Assembly (NCBI GenBank): GCA_037178675.1
Contig: JAYMGJ010000608.1
Location: forward strand, 1-31,005
Reading direction: 5' to 3'
Origin: Scleroderma bovista
Lineage: Eukaryota; Basidiomycota; Agaricomycetes; Boletales; Sclerodermataceae
Length of the DNA stretch: 31,005 bases
Shown: positions 9,607 through 18,789 of the stretch, one piece after another
Layout of the letters: the number at the start of each line of letters is the position of its first letter
Position numbering within the stretch: the first letter of the stretch is position 1
Position numbers and translations under genes: made by a program
Notes under the pieces: generated by a model
Told to the model about the DNA's origin: nothing
The model's database searches: none
What the model saw: the letters and a program-made list of their open reading frames with translations, nothing else

Positions 9607-10092
9607 CCGGACTTTTGAATTTCCACCCTCTTGTCCTTTCCTTTGGACTTGGAAACTCTCTGGCTGACTCGGAAATACTTGTCTACACTCTGTTGCCTTG
9701 GCCTGACACCAGCTCTGCTGCCCGCACCTACCTTTGCCTTCCTTTGGCTGCTCGGACCCTCATCAACTCCGGACTTTTGGTTTTCTGGCTTGTTGTCCCT
9801 TCTCCGGGACTCAGAAACTCTTCGCTCCACCTGGAAACCTTGTCCGCACTCTGCAGCCATTCTTTGGCATCGTGTCTGTTGCCTCTGTCTGCCTCTTGCC
9901 TCCTTTTGTCTATCTAGACTCTTGGCTACTTCGGACTTTTGAACTTCCAGCTTTCCATCCTTTCTCCGGCATCAGAAACCCTCAGCTTTATTTGTCTATG
10001 CTCTGTAGCCATCTCCAGGCATTGTATCTGCTGTCCTCGTCTGCTCCCTTGCCTTCAGCAATCTCGGACATCATATCCTGACTCTCTGTACC
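9607..10092. repeat. 162-bp tandem repeat, three units
   Basis: Units start at 9607, 9769 and 9931, each with (T/C)CGGACTTTTG followed about 30 bp on by TTTCCTTTGGACT, TTCTCCGGGACT or TTTCTCCGGCAT, and about 80 bp on by CACTCTGTTGCC, CACTCTGCAGCC or TGCTCTGTAGCC. The spacing is exactly 162 bp twice, about two of the 81-84 bp units seen elsewhere in both arms. Confidence 0.65.
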
Positions 10093-11682
10093 TACTTGGG
10101 TGTCTAACACCTTGGTACTCCAGCATCTTGGTACACTCCAGCTCCCCAACTCCACTGGAAGTACTCCACAGTGCTTTGGAACACTCTATTCCCAACTCCG
10201 ATGTTTTAGCTCAAAACTCCAGTCGCCCTACTGTTCACTTGGGCTCCCTCTAGTGAAAATGTCACTCCTTGCACTCAGAACTCTTTCTGCTCTGTGGAAA
10301 CTCCAGCCAACTCCAGACCTATGCAGCAGGCCATCCACTAGTCTTTGCTCCCTACCTTTGCTCTTTCCAAAACTCTGGAATTTACTTCCACCTCCTGCTC
10401 TCTCTGACCCCTTGTTGACTAGCCAGTTGAACTCCTGGTAACTCTGGGCAAACCCACCTGCTTCTATCCAGCTTGCGATGGATAACCCCCATGACTGCAA
10501 TCTAACTCTGAAAGCAACTCCAGTTCTTCCTTGATTGAAAGGAACCACCTCCACTCAGAAACCACCCACTACCACCCAAGACCTTGTCTTCAGTTTCACC
10601 AACTCGGACTCACCCTTCCATTCATTACCCTCTTGTCTCTGTATACCTGAGCTACCTCTTGTCACCATCCCTGACTACTCTGAGTAACTCTGATTGTTGT
10701 CTACCTGGACAACTGCACTTTGTGCTATTCTGCTCCAGACCCCTTTGTCAAAACTCTGGACTTTGTATTCACTACTCCAGACCTTTCTTGCCAATACTCT
10801 GGACCTTGTTGTCAAAACTCCGGAATTTACTCACTCCACAGCACCGTCCTCTGCTGTTCTGCCTAACCCGCTTTGTGCTTGCCAGCCCCAAGTATCACTT
10901 TGGTGCATCTGCACTACCTGCTCTCTGACCTGGCCATCTGGTGCTTCGACCCCATTACCCTGAGGGTAGACTATGGGACATCTACCCAAAGAAGGGGATA
11001 AGGGCTTTGCCCCAGCCAACCTTTGGTCATTTTTTACCTTTATTGTAGTCTGTAGCTGACCTTTCCAGTCGCATCTCTGGCCAGTCCAGAACTCCATACC
11101 CATTCCCCGCTACTAGCTAGCTTGCTTGGCTTTGTGCCAACACTCCTGTCTGAGACAGCTTTGCGCTGACTCACTCTTCCGACTGTGTTTCCAACCAGTC
11201 CGGAACTCCTGGTTCTGTACCAACCCTCTCAACTGAGACAGTGTCATGCTGACTCACCTTTCTGACTGTGTTTCTGGCCAGTCTGGAACTCCTGACCCAA
11301 TCTCTGGTCACTATCTAGCTTGGAGGCTCTCTCCAGACAGCACTGCACTGACTCACCAAAACTATGTCCTCTGTGCTAGCCTGCTTGTATCTGCTGACTA
11401 CCTTTGTACCAACTGTCCCATCCTTGTCCGGCCCTACTAGCAGACTTCTGGTCACTTGGCAGTACTTGCACTCCAACTCCGGCTCTCACCCACACACCCT
11501 GAACCACAACCTCTGATCCTTTCAGTCCTTTCTCTTTGCTGACATTGTGGACTCCTGACCCATCTAGGCTCTCAGCCAACTGATCCTACCACTTCTGGAT
11601 CAACTCCATGCTTTCTCCGGTCAACTGTATTACTTTGTACTCAAAACTCCAGACTGTTTCCACAGGAAAGCTGAGTACTCGC

Positions 11683-12705
11683 TGTGCGCCTAAGTGAGGG
11701 AAGAGGTCAGAACAACCAACAACCAACACCAAATGACAGCAAAATGTGAGTGGTGGTCTTCCTTTGCGTTTCTGGTATTTAATCTCAGGGGGATGTGCTG
11801 CACACCTTCAGGCAGGATGCAGGAGGGAAGGGAAGGGCTTCTGATGGGGATGGAATGCGACTGGGGATGGTATTGACTCGTCTTCAGCCTACCACAGTGG
11901 TTAGGAAGAGTCCTGGGATTGAAGAGCAATGATAGATTGATGATGGGGGGGTAATAGCAGTGATGGAGCAACAGGGAAGCAAGGGGACAGTTCCTGCTTC
12001 AAGAATGTGATGGACAGTGATGGGATGGAGTGGACAGAGATGCTAGACTGCGCTTGAGCCTAGAGAAATGATCAGATACAAGATATATCTGATAAACAAC
12101 AATATAGGAGCTTTAGGCCAGCACTGGGTGACCTACAAGTCCAAAGACAGAGATAGAGCTTATAGACAGTGAGGGAGAGTGAATTTGGTCGCTTTATTGA
12201 GGGGGAAGCAGACACTTCCTTGCAGCCTTTGGCTGCTGGTTTATATACAGGAGGGGCTGTGGCCCTGTAAGCACAAATGACTAAGTGCTTGGTAAGAGAT
12301 TGGTAAGAAATTGGTAAGCGATTGATAAGCAGTGTAATCAGGCTGAGTCATCGATGGGGAGAGCCTGAACAAGCTGCTGAGCCAAGGGAAAGAGCAAAAA
12401 CATAGGTAAAAAGGGGTGCATAATCAAGAATATGGAAAAATCATTGCATGGGTGCCAAAAGAGAGGGGGGGAAAGCATGGGATGAGTAGATTGAAGCTAA
12501 ATGAGCATATGCGATGACATAATGCACATGAATCATAGGGGCATGAGTCATGAATTGATAAGCAGCATGATAAGCATGATTTGAAGGATGATTGGTAAGT
12601 GATTGGTAAGGAATCTTTCAACAGATCTTGGGTGTGTTCTTCACATTAATTTCATCAGCTAACTTTCTCCATGTCCACAGTACCAAACACATTTGGTGTG
12701 TGACA
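11683..12705 (-). mobile_element. LTR-like element E, internally deleted relative of D (1,023 bp)
   Basis: Collinear with D 209-1140 and then, without the intervening 1.3 kb, with D 2455-2550. The join lies at GGTAAGG/AATCTTTC. Both termini (TGTGTGAC... and ...GCGCACA on the minus strand) are kept, as are the TATA box and leader, while the whole conserved ORF is gone. The 4-bp flanks (TCGC and GTGC) do not match, so E may have been moved here by recombination rather than by integration. Confidence 0.75.
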
Positions 12706-12714
12706 GTGCCGTCA

Positions 12715-12905
12715 TTGTCAAGACCGGTTTTCCTCAATGATCTTACTAGGAGGTCCAGAGGTGCAGGGGACTAATGAGGAGGTAAGTCCAGACACTAGTA
12801 GGTGCTAGTTAGTGCGGAGGGTCAAGTCTGGGTTAAATGAACGAAGTCCAGGCACTAGAGAAGCACAGGGAGTAAGTCCAGGTTTTTGTGGAGTAAGTCC
12901 AGACT
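12715..12905. repeat. Right copy of inverted repeat (partner 9094-9275)
   Basis: Reverse complement of the left copy with scattered changes. It begins GTCAAGACCGGTT and ends near GAGTAAGTCCAGACTG. It starts about 10 bp from the TGT end of element E, as the left copy starts about 12 bp from the TGT end of element B. Confidence 0.7.
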
Positions 12906-13292
12906 GCAGGAAAGTGGTCCAGAGTTGAGCACAGCTTGTCCGGAGTGAAGGACATCCCAGAGGTGGGATAAGTCCTGAGAGGTCTAGCATCAAGTCTGGG
13001 ACAGAGGTGGCTTTTGCCCTTGTGTGAGTAGGAGACTTGCTAGGATCAGACATAGGACCAAGGGGACGAGATAGGACGGAGGCCAGAGTTGGCCAGAGTT
13101 CAGGAGTTCAGGTGAACAGATGGATTAGGAGAGCATAGTGGGTAGTACAGAGTGGGGAGTATCTTAGTTGAGATTTGATCTAAGGATCTACTAGGCCGGA
13201 GTACAGTAGTTTATATAGTAATGAGAACTAGGGTGAGTATATATGGTGACAAGTAAACACCTTAGTCGGGACAAGGGATGGAGCAGAAACAG

Positions 13293-13349
13293 ACAGGAAA
13301 ATAAACCAGGTACAGGAAAATAAACCAGGTACAGGAAAATAAACCAGAG
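13293..13349. repeat. 19-bp minisatellite, three copies
   Basis: ACAGGAAAATAAACCAGGT twice exactly, then a third copy ending CAGAG. Confidence 0.85.
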
Positions 13350-14378
13350 TGGGAGCAGACACGGGGAACTAATGTTACAGGGATGACAGAGCAGATGCAG
13401 GGACAAGTAGGTAAAGGGAACTAGGTTGGAAGAGGACAAGTAAGGGTTGGAGATGTTAAGTCTGGAGCAATGTCCAGGACCAGAGGAAGTGGAACTGGAG
13501 GAAGTGGGACCAGAGGAAGTGCACAACCGGAGGAAGTGCAAGAGCAGAGGGAGTGTACAGGTGGAGGAAGGGTGGAGTAGCCGGAGGAAGGTCCAGAGTT
13601 GGACATGGAAATGTCCAAGGCCATTGGTGGACCTATCAGGGGAAGCAGAGCAGAACAGGAGCAGACCTGAGCCGGAGCTGGATGTACCAGCCAGAGTTGG
13701 GCTAGGTCGCAGACCAGACAAGGGGAGTGGCCAGACTGAAACTGGAGTAGCGACTAATGGTAGGTACAGGTCCGACATGGAGGAGTTAGACCGCGGATCT
13801 GTCTGCAGGAAGACAGGGGTTAGTCCTGAGGTGGAGACGGATGTAGTGACTGGAGTTGAGCTGGAGTGCAGCTATGAGGCTGGAGATGGCCGGACTAGAT
13901 CTGGAGTTGCATCTATGCCTAAGGGGAGGTCAGGCAGGCCAGGGTTAGACCAGAGTTGTGACTGGGAAAAGTATGGATATGACAGTATCCCCCTCTTAGG
14001 GCTGAGCCCTCAAGGCTTCAGTGCAGATGCAACATAGAGTGCAAGGTCTACCACTGGGACTAACAGAAGGACTAGGCTAAGGTCCAGGTGAACCATCAGT
14101 GAGTGATGATACTGGGGATGAGTCCAGGTCCAGGAAGTCCAAGCTTCGGAGAAGTGAGTCAGGAATCACAAGCAAGACAGCTAGAATGTCAGATTGGACA
14201 AAGTCTTCTGGAGAAAACACCAGGAGTCAGGACAAGGAGTCTGATGACACAGGAGGTCCAGATTTTTGAGTTGCAAGCAGGGAACTGTGAGCAGGAGTCA
14301 AGGCAGGGAAGCAGATGGCTCCGGAGATAATATGAGAAGTCTGGAGTTTTTTAGATATGGACTGGAGATCATAAGCAG

Positions 14379-14674
14379 TGTTGTAAATTAACCAGCACAC
14401 ATTACTAGGTACTGAGGTGCATGACCACATGATGCTTACATAAGCCCTCAGAGCACACATACACAGTAGTATTTCCTATTAGTCCCTCAGTAGCTTGAAC
14501 ATCTACTGAGGGTAAGTAGTCCTACACACTCATTTCTACACATACTCACTTGTAGTAGTTACTACAGGTACTACTCTAATACAGTAGCTTGAACATCTAC
14601 TGAGATTACTACAGGGTTACCAATTTCCTACCACAGCTTCTGTCCTACAGGTCCACTGCAGCAACCCCCCAACA
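14379..14674 (+). mobile_element. Solo LTR G (about 296 bp)
   Basis: Starts TGTTGTAAATTAAC and ends CCCCCCAACA. It contains an 8-bp stem CCTCAGTA...TACTGAGG with an 11-nt loop (14485-14511) and a second, shorter copy (14582-14602). Element F has the same hairpin. It interrupts the 84-bp satellite in the middle of a GGAGATCATAAGCAG unit. AAGCAG occurs on the left edge and again at 14688-14693, so the real right border may be about 13 bp beyond the AACA. No internal coding region, hence a solo LTR. Confidence 0.55.
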
Positions 14675-15605
14675 CACTTTTTCCAAGAAGCAGGAGTCAA
14701 GACAAGCAGTCAGATGAATCCACAGATGATACAAGAAGTCTGGAATTTTTTGGTGCAAGCTGAAGATTGCAAGTGGGAGTAGTACCAACAGAGAGTCCAA
14801 GGACTCTGCAGATGACATAGAAGTCTGGAATTTTCAGATTCAAGCCGGAGATCACAAGCAGGGTGTCAGGAGAGTGAGTCAGATGACTACAAAGGTGACA
14901 AATAAAGTCCAGAGTTGCAAGTCGGAGATCACAAGCAGAACTGCTGGAGGCATCGACAAGAACAGAGGACAAGATGTCCGGAGTTTTGAGATGCAAACCA
15001 GACATCGAAGGCAGAGCTGCTGGAGATAGGTCAGATGACCCAGGAAATGATGCAAGAGGTCCGGAGTTTTGGATATGAGCTGGAGATGCAAAGCAGGACT
15101 GCTAGAGCTGACCAGGATGTGACCAGGAAGTCTGCCGGAGTTGGACAGGACAAAAGCGGAACGGCAGGATATGGTCAGGACTTGACCAGAGAGTCCAGAG
15201 ATGGACTGGAGGTGACCAGGAGTTAGAACAGACTGTCAGATGGTGCATAGAGACATATGATGTCCCAAGTCCAGATGCAAACTGGAGGTCACAACCAGAG
15301 ATGCCACAAACTGACCAGGAGTTGACCAGTAAGTTCAGAGCTGGGCTGGAGTTGGCCACAAGGGCCGGAGAGACCAGGAATGGTCTGGAAACAGATTAGT
15401 GCGACTGAGGGAAGCACAGATTAAAAGCACAGATGAGGAGAATAAGCTCAGAGAGCAAGATGCGGGTGACTGTAAAGCCAGAGTGACCAGAAGGTTGGGA
15501 ACAGGGAATGTCCAAGCTATAAGAACCAGTGGCTGGAGAGTGGCCTTAGGGTGACCCTAGAGGTTACTGACAAAGAGGGAAAGTGGTCCGACAATTTCCG
15601 GGCGA

Positions 15606-15664
15606 TGTCACGCACCAAACATGTTTGGTACTGTGGACATGGAGAAAGTTAGCTGATGAAACTA
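15606..15664 (+). mobile_element. 60-bp terminal fragment of the D-type LTR
   Basis: TGTCACGCACC, the perfect palindrome ACCAAACATGTTTGGT (15614-15629), then GGAGAAAGTTAGCTGATGAA, matching the TGT end of D and E. The match stops after ACTAATG. It is a truncated end joined to unrelated, probably genic sequence. Confidence 0.7.
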
Positions 15665-15904
15665 ATGTAGAACACGAGACGGAAACTCACCAGTGTCATC
15701 AAGGCCACCAATCCAACACAAAAGCCATCTGTATGGACTCGTCAGGCGTCGACAGCGACACGGAAGACTCAAAATCAAGCGAATAGACATCAGCCAAACA
15801 CCAGAAGTCAAAATGACTCACCTAGATCGCACAAGCGCAACGCAGCCACTCGGGAACGCCCCGAACCAAGCCTATGGGATCGTTAGACCCAGGCATTGAT
15901 GCGG

Positions 15905-18004
15905 TGTGAGTCAAAGTGTGGATTTGGGTCAGAACAACAACCCAAACACAACACCAACAAACGACTACGAAATTGTGTGAGTGGTGGTTTACCTCTGTGG
16001 TGTCCAGAGAGGATGTGCTGAGGAGGAGGGAAGGGGATCTACACCAACAGGGTGATGCAGACGGTGATGCAGGATACTCCTGGGGTACAGGAGCAATAGA
16101 AGATGAAGGGGATAGGTGTCTGGACTCTTCCTAAAGCCTAGGAAGTGTCAAAGCGGGGATTGGGTAGACTGAGACTGAAACAGCGATACTACACCTAGAG
16201 ATTGATGCAGCAAAGGGGCAGGGATGCCTCTGATGTCCAGAGGCGAGGAAGATTGACTGGTATGAAGCCTAGACTCCGCTTGAGCCTAGTATAAAGAATA
16301 GATCTTGAATAACTTGGAAAAACTTGACAATATTGAGCCTTTAGACCTTCACTGAAGCCTACAAGACTCAAAGAGCTGAGGGGATACTGACTGAGAGAGT
16401 CTGAGAGAGGGATAATTTCGTGCAATTGGGTCTTTTTCACTGGGCTGAGCCCAGGGGTTTAAATACATGGGGGGGCACAGCATTAAAGTACAAAAAGAGA
16501 AGGGAGTAAGCAGAATTTGTCAAGGATTGGTAAGGGATTGGTAAGAGCTTTGTAAGGGGTTTGTAAGCGATCAGTAAGCAAGGGATAAGCAGGAATGAGT
16601 AAGCATAGGAAGCATGAATAAGCTGCTGAGTAAAGGAATGAGTAAGCTGCATGACAAGATTGATTGGTAAGGGAGTGAGTCATCAGCTGAGTAATATACC
16701 AAAAATGCAAAAGGGATAGAGTAATACTGATGACAAGAGAGCATCAGTAAGCAAGGGATGAGTCACTGCACAGCAGAAGGAGTCATTGATGCACAGCCTA
16801 AGAAGTTTGATGGGGGGCTGTGTACCATCAGGAATTTGATGGGACAACAATGGGGAAGATCTGGGATTAATAGGGGGATTGATCCGAGACAAAACAGCCA
16901 CAAGAAGGGTACCAGGGGTCCAGAGGTCTTTTTGGGGGGTCAGCATACACTAAGGTATAGTGCATGTGTTCTAGCGCCGCTGAAGCGCAACCATGGGCTC
17001 CCTTGATGAGCTCTCTTCTGGGAAAGAACGAGAGAGGGTTCTTCTTCCTAATAGCACTATAAAGTGGGGGGAATAACTGTCATGGTGCTGGGGGACGTCA
17101 TCTGAAAGTAGGGAAGCGGATAGAGTATTGAATTCGACGCATCCAGAGAAGCGAGACGAACGACAGAGGAAGATGGACATGGCAAGTATCTGGGAGGAAG
17201 GGACCATAGGCTGAGGGCTCAGGGGACACAGAGACGACCAGAGAAGACTTCTCAAGCTTGACAATAGACCTAAGATGACCAAAGTACGTCCTTGACGCAG
17301 GACTGACGAGGAGAACGCGCTGACCGAGAACGAGAGGGACTGAGGGAGCAGGCTGGGAAGATATGTGCCAGGCAGTGCACGGGAACTCTGGGAGAGGCTG
17401 TCCTAAGAGCAGGACATAGTGGAGATCTGCAGCAATAGCGGAGAAATGATCCAGAGAAAATACGGACTCCATAGTGAGCGATGAAGCGAATGTCTGGATT
17501 GCGGGGGGAATATCTCCGTGGGAAATGAACGGATTTGCGTCGGAACTTGACAGGCAGATAGACCACGTTCTAGGCTCTCTGATGGTATAGTCACGTGCCT
17601 GATAGCTTCAGAAACGACGGAGCTATTCAAAATATCGGAATGCCGGCACTGGGCGCCTAAAAATGACATTTGGGCACTAAAAATCATTTCTTCTCTTTCT
17701 CCTTCGTTTCTCCATCAATTCTTCGGCTTCTTTGATCGTTCTGGTATGGGAGTTGGACTGCAGACATGTGCATTCCTTTCTCATACCACAATTGACGTTA
17801 TTCCTTCAGTTTCTTCTGCTTCTTGGCGGTTCTCGTGCGATAGATGACTGTCTGCATTGGCATTCATCTCTCGCATCAGGATAGTTGTCTTGTGCGATAG
17901 ATGGCTACGATGAGGGTCCGTCGTGCTTATCCTTCGCATAAGGATCATTCGATATAGGCGTTATCTTCCATGTTCACTGTACCAAACCTGTTTGGTGCGT
18001 GACA
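15905..18004 (-). mobile_element. LTR-like element C (2,100 bp), best-preserved copy
   Basis: On the minus strand it starts TGTCACGC and ends GACTCACA. It has perfect 4-bp flanks GCGG (15901-15904 and 18005-18008), the same target as element D. It keeps many CpGs that A and B have lost and is therefore the youngest or least mutated copy. It holds the conserved ORF, the TTACCAAT/GTAAGC repeat segment (about 16520-16600), the TATA box (16458-16465) and a leader. A 17-bp insertion near 17055-17075 relative to A and B breaks a second overlapping frame. Confidence 0.75.
17098..17472 (-). CDS. Conserved ORF of the long LTR-like family, copy C (at least 124 aa)
   Basis: Frame MESVFSLDHFSAIAADLHYV through VLGQRVLLVSPASRTYFGHL to IQYSIRFPTFR. 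The same frame stays open upstream through SDANPFISHGDIPPAIQTF, where copy D has a Met (MEPRPW) and C has an Arg codon, so the true start is unclear. This copy has the fewest CpG losses. Function unknown; no family recognised. Confidence 0.45.
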   Translation of the reverse strand: MESVFSLDHFSAIAADLHYVLLLGQPLPEFPCTAWHISSQPAPSVPLVLGQRVLLVSPASRTYFGHLRSIVKLEKSSLVVSVSPEPSAYGPFLPDTCHVHLPLSFVSLLWMRRIQYSIRFPTFR

Positions 18005-18417
18005 GCGGGTGAATCAAGATTGAACCTAGAAATGTCAGTTGGATGCGAAACGGCAGAAATGCCTACCTTAGACACGTTAACACGATCCAGTTGACCTGGA
18101 GACCTAAAAGGACAATAAAAAGGTTAAATAAACTTACCTTCGAGTATAGGAAGCAGGGGGAGCGCTGACGCGACAACAGAGACTACAGATGAGCTCCCAC
18201 ATGCACTGCAATCAACAAAGATATGGGCGCGACACGACTTACCAAATCAGGTAACAACGCAGAAGTCACTCAAACCTTCGCATCATCGAGTCTCAAATTC
18301 TATTTGAATCGGACACATATATTGGGAACAACATTTTATTGGATATAGCTAAGTACATTCATTGAATTACTTTACTATACCTTTCTTTCCATCACACCAC
18401 TCTGTTTATGGGGGAGT

Positions 18418-18762
18418 GTTGGAGATAAACAGACTGTTATGGTTTATTTACTTACTTACATAAGCATACATCGCACTAGAGTAGAGTTCTATTACCATAG
18501 TCCCTCAGTAGCTTGCCAGCATACTGAGGTTACCTACAGCTCCTTCTCCCTTCTTCTACAGGCTAGACCTTCCCTGTTCAGACCACCACCTTTCTATACA
18601 GAAGCCCTTCCCTTCCCTCCTGCATCCTGCCTGAAGGTGTGCAGCACATCCTCCTGAGGAGATTAAATACCAGAAATGCAAAGGAAGACCACCACTCGCA
18701 TATTGCTGTCATTTGGTGTTGGTTGTTGGTTGTTCTGACCTCTTCCCTCACTTAGGTGCACA
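18418..18762 (+). mobile_element. LTR-like element F (345 bp), possible 3' LTR
   Basis: Starts TGTTGGAGATAAACAG directly after a purine tract (ATGGGGGAG, 18409-18417) and ends GGTGCACA. Its first 180 bp resemble LTR G, including the hairpin CCTCAGTA/TACTGAGG with an 11-nt loop (18503-18529). Its last 165 bp (from about 18600) are nearly identical to the ACA end of D. The 5-bp flanks GGGAG and GCGCC do not match, which fits a 3' LTR left after loss of the rest of its element. Only about 90 bp of unassigned AT-rich sequence lies between it and the spliced remnant. Confidence 0.5.
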
Positions 18763-18789
18763 GCGCCCAGTTAAACATCCATTGCTGTC

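Larger units (their letters stand above)
9083..11682. repeat. Satellite-rich arm 1 (TCCGGA-type degenerate tandem repeats)
   Basis: Pyrimidine-rich sequence dominated by words such as CTCCGGACTT, AACTCCAGAC and CCAGTCCGGAACTCC. Clear periodicity shows at 9607, 9769 and 9931 (162 bp apart, each starting YCGGACTTTTG) and at 11197 and 11279 (82 bp apart). The arm's left end (about 9094-9275) is an inverted copy of 12715-12905. Short ORFs occur in several frames but follow the repeats and match nothing; I treat them as non-coding. Confidence 0.6.
12706..15605. repeat. Satellite-rich arm 2 (inverted relative to arm 1)
   Basis: Purine-rich sequence full of GTCCGGAGTT, GTCTGGAATT and AGTCCAGAG words, the complement of arm 1. 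A unit of about 84 bp shows at 14255, 14339, 14738, 14823, 14907 and 15059. Around 13475-13570 a GGAGGAAGTG word repeats at roughly 20-bp steps. Solo LTR G interrupts the array. ORFs such as 13447-14037 follow the repeat and are not supported as genes. The array ends in GTCCGACAATTTCCGG, just before an LTR end at 15606. Confidence 0.6.
15665..18330 (-). pseudogene. Remnant of a spliced transcription unit interrupted by element C
   Basis: With C (15905-18004) and one GCGG copy removed, the minus strand shows a run of exon-intron borders: GTAAGTCG...TTGATTGCAG, GTAAGTTT...TTTTAG, GTAGGC...TTTCTAG, then beyond C GTGAGTCA...TTTTGAG and GTGAGTTTCC. Inferred exons are short (68 and 37 nt between the first introns). 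No long open frame links them; one frame gives MPGSNDPIGLVRGVPEWLR then stops, so these may be leader exons or a decayed gene. The 5' part would lie near 18330 and the 3' part is lost at the LTR fragment at 15664. Product unknown. Confidence 0.4.

Noticed and set aside
9588..11579. Many 70-115 codon ORFs in satellite arm 1
   Set aside because: All overlap one another in several frames and follow the 82-162 bp repeat; stop-poor composition explains them.
13447..14037. 196-codon open frame in satellite arm 2
   Set aside because: It follows the repeated GGAGGAAGTG and GTCCAGAG words, has no recognisable domain and has an equally long open frame on the other strand.
15606..18004. One DNA transposon with inverted TGTCACGC ends
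   Set aside because: The left end is a D-type fragment with AGCTGATGAA-type sequence; element C has its own ACA end at 15905 and its own GCGG duplication, so these are two separate elements.
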